This document shows, piece by piece, positions 6,959 to 14,982 of a DNA stretch of 19,347 nucleotides. Within the stretch, counting starts at the first letter, position 1; every line of letters begins with the position of its first letter. This DNA comes from JAAYEV01 sp964508195 (GTDB taxonomy: Bacteria; Bacillota; Clostridia; Ch29), in contig CAZDSH010000027.1 in the NCBI GenBank assembly GCA_964508195.1, forward strand, positions 1-19,347, written 5' to 3'. The translations under genes and the position numbers were made by a program. The notes beneath the pieces are model-generated. The model was not told the origin of the DNA. It did no database searches and worked only from the letters and a program-made list of their open reading frames with translations.

Positions 6959-9900
6959 GTGAGCATTCCAAAGGACAGTGACTACCGGCGACATGGAACG
7001 AACTTTCATCTAATACCGGGACGCCTTAGAATCGGTGTACCCGGTTTATTAAATAGCCAAGACTTTGCAAATACGTTAGCCCATAGCCTTGCACGGTTTC
7101 CCGGCGTAAAATGGAACCGTGCAAACCCTATAACCGGACAAGTATTGATAAACTTTGACCCCGCTTTGACGGATTTGGGGCTTATATTATCATGGATAAT
7201 GTGTAAAAGTGCCAAAGCCAGAAAACCGGAAAACCCTATCCCCCAGCCTTTGAAAACCGTAAAGGGGTTTCACCTGAAACAGCAAAGGCCACCGATACAG
7301 GGACCGGATTATGTTGAAACCATACCCTGGCATGCCCTGGATAATCCTGAGGCTATATCGCTCCTTGGTAGCTGCGCTAAAACCGGTCTGGCCGATAGTA
7401 CTGCAAAGATGCGTTTAGCCGCCTTCGGACCTAATGAATTAAATAAGGGCGAGAAATCCACTTTCTGGAAAGTTGCCCTAGGGTCCCTAAAGGGTTTCAT
7501 GGTAAAGCTTCTTTTAGCTGCGGGGGGCGTTTCGCTACTTGCAGGGGAAAAAACCGATGCCGCAGTTATCACAGCTATAGTCGTTGCCCAGGCTATAGTA
7601 GAAGCGGCCCAAAATTGCCGGGCGGAGAAATCCTTAGACAATCTAAAGGAACTATCCAGCCCCTTTGCCACGGTATTACGGGAAGGGCACGTTACAAAAA
7701 TTCCCGGTAAAGGGCTAGTGCCCGGCGATATACTTTGCCTGGATACCGGGGATATAGTGCCTGCTGACGCGAAGATCATCGAATCGATGAACCTATCCAC
7801 AAACGAGGCTTGTTTGACCGGGGAGTCGATACCCGTGGCAAAGGATGATTGGAAAAGGAATACCCTTAGAACTCCTATCGCCGATCGGGGTAATATGTTA
7901 TTCTCCGGAACGAGTATCATAGGCGGCCGTGCAACGGCGATGGTTGTGGCCACGGGTATGCAAACGGAACTCGGTAGGATCGCTAACCTTTTAGGGGGAA
8001 TGCAGAATAAGCAAACAAATTTACAAAAACAATTGGATTATTTAGGTAGAAGGATTACCCATCTGGTAGTAAGTTCCGTAGGCACTATTGCGGCTATTAA
8101 TCTGTTCCAAGGCCGTCAGCTATTGGAGGTTTTACGAAACAGCATCAGCCTTGCTGTAGGTGCCGTCCCCGAGGGACTGCCGGCGGTGTTAACGGTGGCA
8201 CTGTCCACGGGCGTCCGGAGGATGGCAAAACGAAATGCGGTGGTAAGGGATATGGAAGTCGTCGAAACCTTAGGCTCCACTACCGTGATATGTACTGATA
8301 AAACAGGGACCCTTACAAAAAATGAGATGACCGTTAAGGAGCTATACGTTGACCGATGTTTTTATGATGTTACCGGAAATGGGTATATACCCACGGGGGA
8401 GATAAAACGGCGAGGGTACGAACGTAAAGAACATTCCTCGGCATTTATAATCGAGACGTTAAAGGCGGCGGTCCTGTGTAGCAATGCTAAGCTAAAGTCC
8501 GATACAAAGGGGAAATGGCTAGTCCTAGGGGATCCTACAGAGGGGGCTCTGCTTACGGTTGCGGCTAAGGCGGGTTTATGGTGGCGGGATATAAGGGATG
8601 CACACTATAGGCACAAAGAGATCCCCTTCGATTCGAAACGTCGTTTGATGACGGTGGTATGCAGTAAGGCTAAGAAAGATTACGTTGTTTACGTTAAAGG
8701 TGCGCCGGATGCAGTCCTTGAACGCTGTTCTTTTATAATGGATGAGCCCCGGCTCCAGGCGCTAAATGAAGAAAAACGCCGTGAAATTCTGGTAGCTAAC
8801 GATACTATGGCACAGAAGGCCCTTCGGGTTCTAGCCGTCGCCTATAAGACTTTACGCGATGGGATTGATATAAATAAAACGGATTTAGAATCCGATCTTG
8901 TATTTTGTGGCCTCATCGGGATGATCGATACGCCCCGGGAAGGCGTAAAGGAGGCTATACAAAAATGCCGTACCGCCGGTATAAAAGTGGTGATGGTCAC
9001 CGGTGACCACCAAAAGACCGCAGAGGCTATCGCCGAAAAATTAGGCTTGTTAGACGAGGGCAGAAGTATTACCGGTAAAGAATTAGAAGGGATGACCGAT
9101 GGGGAGTTCATAAAACAAGTGGATACTATCTCCATTTATTCGCGAACCACGCCGGACCAAAAACTAAGAATTGTCCAAGCATTAAAGGATTGCGGCCAGA
9201 TTGTGGCCATGACCGGGGACGGCGTTAACGATGCCCCCGCCATAAGGGAAGCGGATATCGGTATAGCCATGGGATTGACCGGGACCGATGTTACAAGGGA
9301 CGTAGCAGGGATCACCCTAAGCGATGATAACTTCGTAACTATAGTAAACGGTATAGAGGAGGGGCGCACCTTGAGCATGAACCTATCAAAATCTATACGG
9401 TATATTCTGTCCGGCAGTATAAGCCAGCTATTGACGGTATTCGTGTCCGCGGTGCTGGGGTTACCGACGCCCCTTTTGCCCTCCCAGATTCTTTGGATAA
9501 ATCTAGTCACGGAAAGCCTGCCCGCTATGTCCCTTACGGCGGACCCCCCGGAACAGGGTTGTATGAACCGTCCGCCTCTAAATCCCAATGGTAGATTCCT
9601 GCCGGATCGGGGTAAAGGGATCATGCAAAAAGGTATGCTTTTCGGCATGACTACATTTTGCCTCTATGCCGCGGGACTTACCTGGGGAGGGTGGTCCTTG
9701 GATAAGGCTCGTTCCATGGCCTTTTCCCAGTTGGTGATCAACAGAATGTTCAACCTTATAAGCGAGCGTAGGACAGAGGATGCGGGGTCCGCGGGCAAAA
9801 ATCCGCTGATCCTACCCGCCGCCGTAATGTCCGTGGCCATGCTGACGGCTACGATGTATCTACCCTTTATGAGACCCTTATTTTCTACGACGCCAATAGA

Positions 9901-10045
9901 GCCCGGGGATTGGGCCCTTATTATCGCTAACGCCTTCATAACCGATAGAATTAATTCCCTACTCATAGCCGAAAATAAGGGCAGCCGGTACCCTAGCCCC
10001 GGGTCGGTGTCTTTGCCTATCCCTAGCAAAGGCACCGGCCTATAG
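6959..10045 (+). CDS. P2A-type cation-transporting ATPase with HMA-like N-terminal domain
   Basis: A full-length P-type ATPase of 1028 residues. GTG at 6959 follows AGGAGG by 6 nt; an in-frame TTG at 6935 would put the SD inside the gene. Residues 16-68 (GRLRIGVPGL ... ANPITGQVLINFDP) form an HMA_2-like fold with no CxxC. Then come the actuator TGES (287-290), M4 PEGLP (404-408), phosphorylation DKTGTLT (Asp447), KGAP (580-583), TGDH (681-684) and hinge TGDGVNDAP (from 752). M4-M6 resemble SERCA. The site-II residues are kept (Glu405, Asn848, and Glu852 in place of Asp800). Two site-I positions are changed: Ser820 for Asn768 and Gln823 for Glu771. This suggests one Ca2+-like (or Mn2+) site per cycle, as in PMR1/SPCA or Listeria LMCA1. 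Ion identity is unproven. It lies between motif-sharing partner genes. Confidence 0.93.
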   Translation: MSIPKDSDYRRHGTNFHLIPGRLRIGVPGLLNSQDFANTLAHSLARFPGVKWNRANPITGQVLINFDPALTDLGLILSWIMCKSAKARKPENPIPQPLKTVKGFHLKQQRPPIQGPDYVETIPWHALDNPEAISLLGSCAKTGLADSTAKMRLAAFGPNELNKGEKSTFWKVALGSLKGFMVKLLLAAGGVSLLAGEKTDAAVITAIVVAQAIVEAAQNCRAEKSLDNLKELSSPFATVLREGHVTKIPGKGLVPGDILCLDTGDIVPADAKIIESMNLSTNEACLTGESIPVAKDDWKRNTLRTPIADRGNMLFSGTSIIGGRATAMVVATGMQTELGRIANLLGGMQNKQTNLQKQLDYLGRRITHLVVSSVGTIAAINLFQGRQLLEVLRNSISLAVGAVPEGLPAVLTVALSTGVRRMAKRNAVVRDMEVVETLGSTTVICTDKTGTLTKNEMTVKELYVDRCFYDVTGNGYIPTGEIKRRGYERKEHSSAFIIETLKAAVLCSNAKLKSDTKGKWLVLGDPTEGALLTVAAKAGLWWRDIRDAHYRHKEIPFDSKRRLMTVVCSKAKKDYVVYVKGAPDAVLERCSFIMDEPRLQALNEEKRREILVANDTMAQKALRVLAVAYKTLRDGIDINKTDLESDLVFCGLIGMIDTPREGVKEAIQKCRTAGIKVVMVTGDHQKTAEAIAEKLGLLDEGRSITGKELEGMTDGEFIKQVDTISIYSRTTPDQKLRIVQALKDCGQIVAMTGDGVNDAPAIREADIGIAMGLTGTDVTRDVAGITLSDDNFVTIVNGIEEGRTLSMNLSKSIRYILSGSISQLLTVFVSAVLGLPTPLLPSQILWINLVTESLPAMSLTADPPEQGCMNRPPLNPNGRFLPDRGKGIMQKGMLFGMTTFCLYAAGLTWGGWSLDKARSMAFSQLVINRMFNLISERRTEDAGSAGKNPLILPAAVMSVAMLTATMYLPFMRPLFSTTPIEPGDWALIIANAFITDRINSLLIAENKGSRYPSPGSVSLPIPSKGTGL

Positions 10046-10080
10046 ACTAACACAAATTTGAATAACAAACGGAGGATAAA

Positions 10081-10314
10081 ATGAACCGAAGCACACCCAG
10101 AGATATCAAGGCCAAGATGCTCCAAGCCCTGCCGCTCATGAAGGAAGCCCTGGACATGAGCATCCCCTTAATGAAATCCGGCCAAAAACGCAACATTATA
10201 ATGTTGTGGGAAGCCTTCATCGGGGAGTTCATAAATTATATAAAATATAAATCGAACCAAACGGGCATAAATCTAATTAATAATATTTCTATTAGAAGAA
10301 TATGGTTCAGATAA
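10081..10314 (+). CDS. Small protein with N-terminal IKxxML motif, last gene of ATPase operon
   Basis: A protein of 77 residues with a good ribosome binding site (CGGAGG, 6-7 nt from ATG), 35 bp after the ATPase stop. The N-terminus DIKAKMLQALPLM resembles the IKxEVL motif of the three proteins upstream. Residues 38-55 (NIIMLWEAFIGEFINYIK) are moderately hydrophobic and may form a membrane-surface helix. The last 20 residues come from very AT-rich DNA and are basic. No family is recognised. It converges on the autolysin gene with 11 bp between them and no clear terminator. Confidence 0.65.
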   Translation: MNRSTPRDIKAKMLQALPLMKEALDMSIPLMKSGQKRNIIMLWEAFIGEFINYIKYKSNQTGINLINNISIRRIWFR

Positions 10315-10325
10315 AATATTTAAAG

Positions 10326-12446
10326 CTATATACCCATCTCGTCTAACCTTTTGAGGTCATAGGTCTTTATTATGTTCATAAGTTTAATCGGGTATTGGGA
10401 ATCCGTGGCATACCCCGCCCTCCTCAGGGCCCATGCACCCTGGGTGCTATCATGCATAACATCCCTAAAGGGCTTATACCGAGCGGCGGTTAGTAGAAGG
10501 CTTTTATGGTCCGCCCAGCTACTTTCCACATCGTTATATGCCCTAAAGTTCGCATCAACGCGGAAAGCCTGGCCGTTGTATTCTTCCCAAGTATTTGATA
10601 CGACGGAGCCCGCGGGCCCGCTACCCTTTATTCCGAATAGATTGTTAGAAAATTTGCCCGTATATTTATCTACCGGAACGCTCTGACCCCAACCGGTTTC
10701 CAATATAGCCTGGGCAATTTGTAAGGCCGCCGACATGCCGGTCCTGCGCCAGGATGCATCCGCAAGGTCCGATACCATCCCCAAAAACCTATCCTTTTCT
10801 ATAACCGGTTTAGCGCCATAAATTGTACCTAAATACACGCTAAAGGGTATCCCTTCGCTGACTACTTTAGCGCCGGAGACAAGGGTCCCCTCGGCCTGCA
10901 TCCGCCATTGGCCCTCGTCACCCTTAGCCGGTACCCAGGAATAGGATCTGTTAACATCCTGCCCCTCGGCTACGATCTTTTTTTCGCCGGTTTTAGTATT
11001 AGTAAGTACGAATTGTACATTTCGCAAAGGTGCATTACCCGTTACCTTTAGCTCGAGGGGCCCTGTTACTACCTGCTGCGGCCCCACGCCCTCTAAAAGC
11101 AACTTGGGAGCGCCCGTTAACTTAACGGTAACTCTGTCGCTAGTATGGGTAACCCCTGTGGTATCCTTAACCCTTACAAAGAGTTCTTTAGTGCCGCTAA
11201 GCTCCGTCCCGGGGAACCATCTATGGCTTACGTATCCAACCCTTGCCAATACCTCTTCCCTACCGGTATCAGGGTCCTTCATTACGTATTCCGTCTCGCT
11301 TACCTGAAAATTACGGGCTACTGACAGCGTAACGGGTTTTTCTATTGTGCTACCCTGGCTTACGCCCTGTAGACTCAGTTTTTTCGTCAGGTTAACCGTT
11401 ACCGGCAGGGGCTGACTCGCATAGGCCTGTCCCCCATAATCGTAGGCTATGACCGTAAATTCAACGTTTCCGTTGTCCTCCACCATAGGTGACCATGTAT
11501 AGGTACCCTGGGGATCCGCCTCTCCGGTGGTAAATACCTTATCCTTATCCCTGTTTTTTATTTCATATTTAACGTGGGAAGCCACAAAATTCAAATCCGG
11601 TTTCAGGGTGACAGCACCCTTGACTACCTGGCCGTAGGTTACCCCCCCTAATGAAACCCTCGGCTGAACGGATAACTGTACGGGAATAGCGCAACCGGCC
11701 ATAAATGCCCCGTCATTATCATAGAGTACCGCCGCAAGAATCCTTTGGCCCCTTTGCTGCGCATCCGGTTGCCATATATACTCGCCCCTTGCATCGCTAC
11801 CCCTAGCAACAACCGTACCCCGTCCGGTACCCGGTTTTAGGATCAAAAATTTAATCTCCGATGCGCCGGAGGGGACACCCCCGGGGAAGGCCGCCTGCAG
11901 CCTTGTTGTACCCGTTATCACCTGTCCGGGGATTATTGACAGAAGCCGCATATCATAAAAGGGTGTAATGGCAGCAGGTACCGAGGAATCAATAGATACG
12001 GTCCTACTAAAATCGTCCCAGTCAATAGCTACCCCCAGAGCGTTGCTTATAAGTCTAAGGGGGACAAAGGTATGATCATTTACTATAAAAGGTGCTACAT
12101 CGCTTATATTATAAACGCTCTCCCCGGCCCTGGCATACTCCGCCAACCGGCTATCGATGCGCAACAAAACCGAACGATCGCCCTTTTTTATATGTACCGT
12201 CCTATCTTGACCGTTCCAATCCACCCGGGCACCTAACTGTTCTGAGATGATACGAAGGGGCACCATTGTACGGTCCCTATGGATAAAGGGCTGTAATTCC
12301 GTCTCCGTTTCTATAGGCTCCCCGTCAATCATAAGCTTAATATCGGTTGCGGCAAGCCCCGGGGGTACACTCCATTGGCTGAACACGAGTACGACTAAAA
12401 GTAATACTACCGAATATATGACCTGTTTTGTCCGTTTTTTATACAT
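10326..12446 (-). CDS. Secreted GH73 N-acetylglucosaminidase with CuAO-like and Ig-like domains
   Basis: A cell-wall hydrolase of 706 residues. ATG at 12446 follows AAGGGG by 9 nt; the ATG six codons upstream has no SD. A basic, hydrophobic signal peptide (1-33) ends GLAA before TD. Two halves of a copper-amine-oxidase-N-like (stalk) domain follow (about 36-160), with TMVPLRIISEQLGARVDW and FVPLRLISNALGVAIDW. Four repeats of about 90 residues come next (about 165-545), each opening with a GV-x-x-G-x-x-(V)-x-G-x-(V)-x-L pattern and later WxP. The C-terminal GH73 domain (about 557-706) has the catalytic Glu583 in AILETGWGQS and the SNNLFGIKG motif. It should cut the glycan of peptidoglycan outside the membrane. 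The stalk domain is a wall or surface module in Firmicutes, not an enzyme. It is monocistronic with a long leader. Confidence 0.93.
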   Translation of the reverse strand: MYKKRTKQVIYSVVLLLVVLVFSQWSVPPGLAATDIKLMIDGEPIETETELQPFIHRDRTMVPLRIISEQLGARVDWNGQDRTVHIKKGDRSVLLRIDSRLAEYARAGESVYNISDVAPFIVNDHTFVPLRLISNALGVAIDWDDFSRTVSIDSSVPAAITPFYDMRLLSIIPGQVITGTTRLQAAFPGGVPSGASEIKFLILKPGTGRGTVVARGSDARGEYIWQPDAQQRGQRILAAVLYDNDGAFMAGCAIPVQLSVQPRVSLGGVTYGQVVKGAVTLKPDLNFVASHVKYEIKNRDKDKVFTTGEADPQGTYTWSPMVEDNGNVEFTVIAYDYGGQAYASQPLPVTVNLTKKLSLQGVSQGSTIEKPVTLSVARNFQVSETEYVMKDPDTGREEVLARVGYVSHRWFPGTELSGTKELFVRVKDTTGVTHTSDRVTVKLTGAPKLLLEGVGPQQVVTGPLELKVTGNAPLRNVQFVLTNTKTGEKKIVAEGQDVNRSYSWVPAKGDEGQWRMQAEGTLVSGAKVVSEGIPFSVYLGTIYGAKPVIEKDRFLGMVSDLADASWRRTGMSAALQIAQAILETGWGQSVPVDKYTGKFSNNLFGIKGSGPAGSVVSNTWEEYNGQAFRVDANFRAYNDVESSWADHKSLLLTAARYKPFRDVMHDSTQGAWALRRAGYATDSQYPIKLMNIIKTYDLKRLDEMGI

Positions 12447-12516
12447 TCCAAGACGCCCCTTCATAGTGTTTTAATTTTTTTAAATAACAGTACACATCCT
12501 TAGACGCTAAACACCA

Positions 12517-12537
12517 CCGGGAAGTTCCGTTCCCCGG
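12517..12537 (-). promoter_or_regulatory. Hairpin in the autolysin leader
   Basis: On the minus strand, CCGGGGAA and TTCCCGG form a 7-bp, single-bulge stem around the 6-nt loop CGGAAC. It lies about 70 nt before the start codon in a leader of roughly 175 nt. There is no adjacent U-tract. I could not match it to a riboswitch I know. Confidence 0.4.
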
Positions 12538-12609
12538 AGTCTTTGCAACGGGTGTTCCCTAATACAGTGCCGGATATGGACCGGTACCTTTGGTCTCCTT
12601 TAGAATAGC

Positions 12610-12657
12610 GGACGATACCGTCCCTTAGATTATAGACGATATCGTCCTAATAATAAA
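12610..12657 (-). promoter_or_regulatory. Autolysin promoter with two matching dyad operators
   Basis: A perfect -10 TATAAT (minus strand 12634-12629) has a weak -35 TTTATT (12657-12652) at 17 bp. Two near-identical dyads bracket the -10: the perfect 12-bp palindrome GACGATATCGTC (12635-12646) and GGACGATACCGTCC (12610-12623, one mismatched pair). Their centres are 24 bp apart. One sits in the spacer and the other at about +1, a classic layout for a dimeric repressor. The regulator is not in the window. Confidence 0.65.
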
Positions 12658-12700
12658 TACCTATAGATGATTTAACACTATTTAACAGGGCGTATTTGCG

Positions 12701-13564
12701 TTAAGCCCTTTGCTTTAATTCCTTTACAAGGTTATCCCAGATATTTATTATTTCTTCCGTAACATTTTCTATATTCGCCTCCACGGGCGTTTTAAACTGT
12801 TGTAACGCCTTCACGATAGACGGTTCAAAGGGTATCCTACCAAGTACCGGAAAACCGTTATCCTTGCAATACCCCTCTATCCTCGCGGTTATCTCCCGGT
12901 TAAGATCGTATTTGTTTATACATACAAAGGCAGGGATACCAAAATGCTGGGCTACATCTAAAACCCTTCCTAGATCCTTCTCGCCGGTTCCCGTGGGTTC
13001 CGCCACCGCGACTACCATATCAGCACCGGTTATAGACGCAATGAGCGAACATCCTATCCCCGGGCAACCGTCTATAATAGCCCATTCTTCGTTACCAACG
13101 TGGGCGTACAAATTCTCCTTCACCTCGGTTACGAGCTTACCGGAGCCTTCGGCGCCAATTTCTAGCAGCGCATGGGAGAATGTACCTCGGGGCGTATCGT
13201 CTACATAGGTTTCGCCGGTCTTTACACGATGCAGAGAAATAGCCCCCTCGGGACATACCAATGCACAGGCACCGCAGCCCTCACATTTTAGGGGAATGAT
13301 TTCATTCTCCGCCGATATAGCATCAAATCGGCAAGTTTCCCTACAAAGGCCGCAGGATGTACACAGCGTTGGGTCTATTATAGCTTCCTCCGCCCCGTAA
13401 TAATCTTCCTTTTGCAATCTTTCGCCCTCTAAAAGAAGGTATAAATTAGGCGCATCTACATCACAATCCCCGATGATCTTATTTTTTACAAGGAGGCTTA
13501 GGGAGGAAACTAGGGTGCTTTTACCCGTACCGCCCTTACCGCTTATAAAAACTATCTGTTTCAT
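12701..13564 (-). CDS. MinD-superfamily ATPase with inserted 2x[4Fe-4S] ferredoxin domain (B)
   Basis: A protein of 287 residues. It has a deviant Walker A GKGGTGKST (9-17) of the Mrp/MinD/NifH class. An inserted ferredoxin domain carries two CxxCxxCxxxC clusters (Cys68/71/74/78 and Cys94/97/100/104). A conserved DGCPGIGC loop is followed by VAEPTGTG near the nucleotide base. This is the COG1149-type 'P-loop ATPase with inserted ferredoxin' family, found in many anaerobes, archaea and delta-proteobacteria. Its role is thought to be in iron-sulfur or metal-cofactor handling but is not settled. The ATG overlaps the stop of the preceding gene (ATGA), and AAAGGGGG lies 9 nt upstream, so the two paralogues are probably made together and may dimerise. 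Confidence 0.92.
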   Translation of the reverse strand: MKQIVFISGKGGTGKSTLVSSLSLLVKNKIIGDCDVDAPNLYLLLEGERLQKEDYYGAEEAIIDPTLCTSCGLCRETCRFDAISAENEIIPLKCEGCGACALVCPEGAISLHRVKTGETYVDDTPRGTFSHALLEIGAEGSGKLVTEVKENLYAHVGNEEWAIIDGCPGIGCSLIASITGADMVVAVAEPTGTGEKDLGRVLDVAQHFGIPAFVCINKYDLNREITARIEGYCKDNGFPVLGRIPFEPSIVKALQQFKTPVEANIENVTEEIINIWDNLVKELKQRA

Positions 13565-14391
13565 GATGCATCGCCCCCCTTTATCCTATTGTATAGCCCG
13601 GCGAACTTTTCCTTCCATTCGTCCTTTATCATAGCCGGCACGATTCCTTTGGAATAGTTCTCAGCGATTTCCCTTAAATAGGGGATCTCTAACAGTACTT
13701 CAATGTTTTCGCTCTTACAGTAATCCTGGATCCTCCTATCGTGTTCCATAGCCTTATTTATCACAACTCCGAAGGGAATCTCCATTTTCCTTACTAGGGA
13801 TACGGCGATCTTTAGATCATGTAACCCAAAGGGCGTCGGTTCTGTCACAAGTATACAAAAATCGCTATTCTCTATGGATTCTACTGCTGTACAGGATGCG
13901 CCGGGGGCACAGTCTAAAAACACCGGCCCATCCTCTTTTGCCCTTTGTTTTAATTCCTTTATTACGGGGACGGATATAGGCTCGCCGATGTTTAATCTAC
14001 CCTGCATGAAAAGGCCCTCGTCGTCGGCCTCAATAACCGCAATCTCCCTAGGCTCTTCAGTAATAGCATCCTGGGGACATGCAATAACACATGCACCGCA
14101 ATGGTGGCATATTTCGGGGAATTTAACCACCTTGCCTTTTATGACGGCTAAAGCGTTAAATTTACATGTCCTGGCGCAGATGCCACAACCATCACACAGG
14201 TTTTCGTCTATATGGGGTACCAACACCTTAACCGGTACAACCTCTTTTAACTTCGGATTTAGAAATAATGCACCGTTAGGCTCTTCTACGTCGCAATCAA
14301 TATATTGACTGTTTTTAACGGAGAGGGCAAGGCTGGCCGCCAAAGTTGTCTTACCGGTACCGCCCTTGCCGCTTAATATCGCTATCTTCAT
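13561..14391 (-). CDS. MinD-superfamily ATPase with inserted 2x[4Fe-4S] ferredoxin domain (A)
   Basis: A protein of 276 residues, paralogous to the next gene. Walker A is GKGGTGKTT (8-16) and switch I is YIDCDVEEPN. Ferredoxin clusters are at Cys66/69/72/76 and Cys95/98/101/105. The switch II-like region reads DCAPGASC, keeping the D-x-x-PG-x-x-C pattern of its partner, and the base-specificity loop is TEPTPFG. It overlaps both neighbours by 4 nt (ATGA at 14388-14391 and 13561-13564), which implies translational coupling. Its own SD (GGAAG) touches the start, which fits coupling. Two such ATPases in tandem beside a NifX-like protein is a recurrent arrangement in anaerobes. The exact function is unknown. 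Confidence 0.92.
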   Translation of the reverse strand: MKIAILSGKGGTGKTTLAASLALSVKNSQYIDCDVEEPNGALFLNPKLKEVVPVKVLVPHIDENLCDGCGICARTCKFNALAVIKGKVVKFPEICHHCGACVIACPQDAITEEPREIAVIEADDEGLFMQGRLNIGEPISVPVIKELKQRAKEDGPVFLDCAPGASCTAVESIENSDFCILVTEPTPFGLHDLKIAVSLVRKMEIPFGVVINKAMEHDRRIQDYCKSENIEVLLEIPYLREIAENYSKGIVPAMIKDEWKEKFAGLYNRIKGGDAS

Positions 14392-14783
14392 CTTCCGCGA
14401 CCCATACCCCGGCCCATACCACGCCCCATACCTGAGTGCGGTGGGACCGTGCTTTTGATATGGACCAGTTCGCCCTTTATAAACTTGTCCACATTTTCCT
14501 TCACCGAAGCCGGCGTACCCCTGTATATCTCTATATTAGCGGCCCTTAGTATGTTCATGGCGTTAGGCCCTACGTTCCCGGTAATAACTGCCTCAACCCC
14601 TTTATCAGCTACAAGCTGCGCTGCGGAGACGCCGGCACCACCCGCTGCCGCTGCCCCCGAGTTATCCATCCCCTCAAAGTCCATAGTTTCAGTATCGACT
14701 ATTACAAAGGCTACGGCCCTACCAAATCTTAAATCCAATTGGCTTTCCATCGTATTACCCATTGACGATAATAAAATCCTCAT
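14388..14783 (-). CDS. NifX/NifB-C-like (dinitrogenase Fe-Mo cofactor biosynthesis) domain protein
   Basis: A protein of 131 residues. ATG follows AAAGGAGG by 8 nt. The N-terminal 107 or so residues fit the Nitro_FeMo-Co fold: MRILLSSMG, a LDLRFGRA segment, the Gly-Ala-rich GGAGVSAAQLVADKGVEAVI and GNVGPNAMNIL. In this family the domain binds metal-sulfur cofactors or precursors. Stand-alone versions are common outside nitrogen fixation, and no nif genes are visible here, so a role in nitrogenase is not implied. The C-terminus carries a GMGRGMGRGMGRGR tail of repeated Gly-Met-Gly-Arg, possibly for metal or protein binding. First gene of the three-gene operon, downstream of a strong promoter. 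Confidence 0.92.
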   Translation of the reverse strand: MRILLSSMGNTMESQLDLRFGRAVAFVIVDTETMDFEGMDNSGAAAAGGAGVSAAQLVADKGVEAVITGNVGPNAMNILRAANIEIYRGTPASVKENVDKFIKGELVHIKSTVPPHSGMGRGMGRGMGRGR

Positions 14784-14827
14784 GTTCTATACCTCCTTTA
14801 ATGATAATTAGCTAATGTTCATAACTA

Positions 14828-14856
14828 ATTCTAACCCTATTGTGGGCATATGTCAA
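14828..14856 (-). promoter_or_regulatory. Sigma-A-type promoter of the NifX/MinD operon
   Basis: Minus strand: TTGACA (14856-14851), 17-bp spacer, TAGAAT (14833-14828). Transcription should start near 14821. A perfect 10-bp palindrome ATTAGCTAAT (14807-14816) lies just downstream in the leader and could be an operator. Confidence 0.75.
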
Positions 14857-14982
14857 TAACTCTGTTTCCGGTAAAACGTCGACGTCCCCGGGTCACTCTA
14901 CTTAAATATCTGATTTATCCCGCACCTATTGGGAATATAGTAATAATATAGGCTAAAAAGGATTATTTTTAATGTTAAGGCC
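14857..14982. other. Intergenic region between divergent promoters
   Basis: Apart from the two promoters on its flanks, I see no gene or clear structure. It is AT-rich towards the right end, which would suit an UP element for the promoter at 14983. Confidence 0.4.

Noticed and set aside
7309..7953. 214-residue antisense frame inside the P-type ATPase
   Set aside because: Shadow of a strongly conserved gene; its composition is the reverse of ATPase codons.
12541..12570. Cyclic-di-GMP (GEMM) or cobalamin riboswitch in the autolysin leader
   Set aside because: Only short fragments (GCAAAG, GGGAA, GCACTG) match; the order and the conserved second half of either consensus are missing.
12701..14783. 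Nitrogen-fixation cluster
   Set aside because: No nifH/D/K/E/N/B gene is seen; NifX-like and ferredoxin-MinD proteins are widespread in non-fixing anaerobes.
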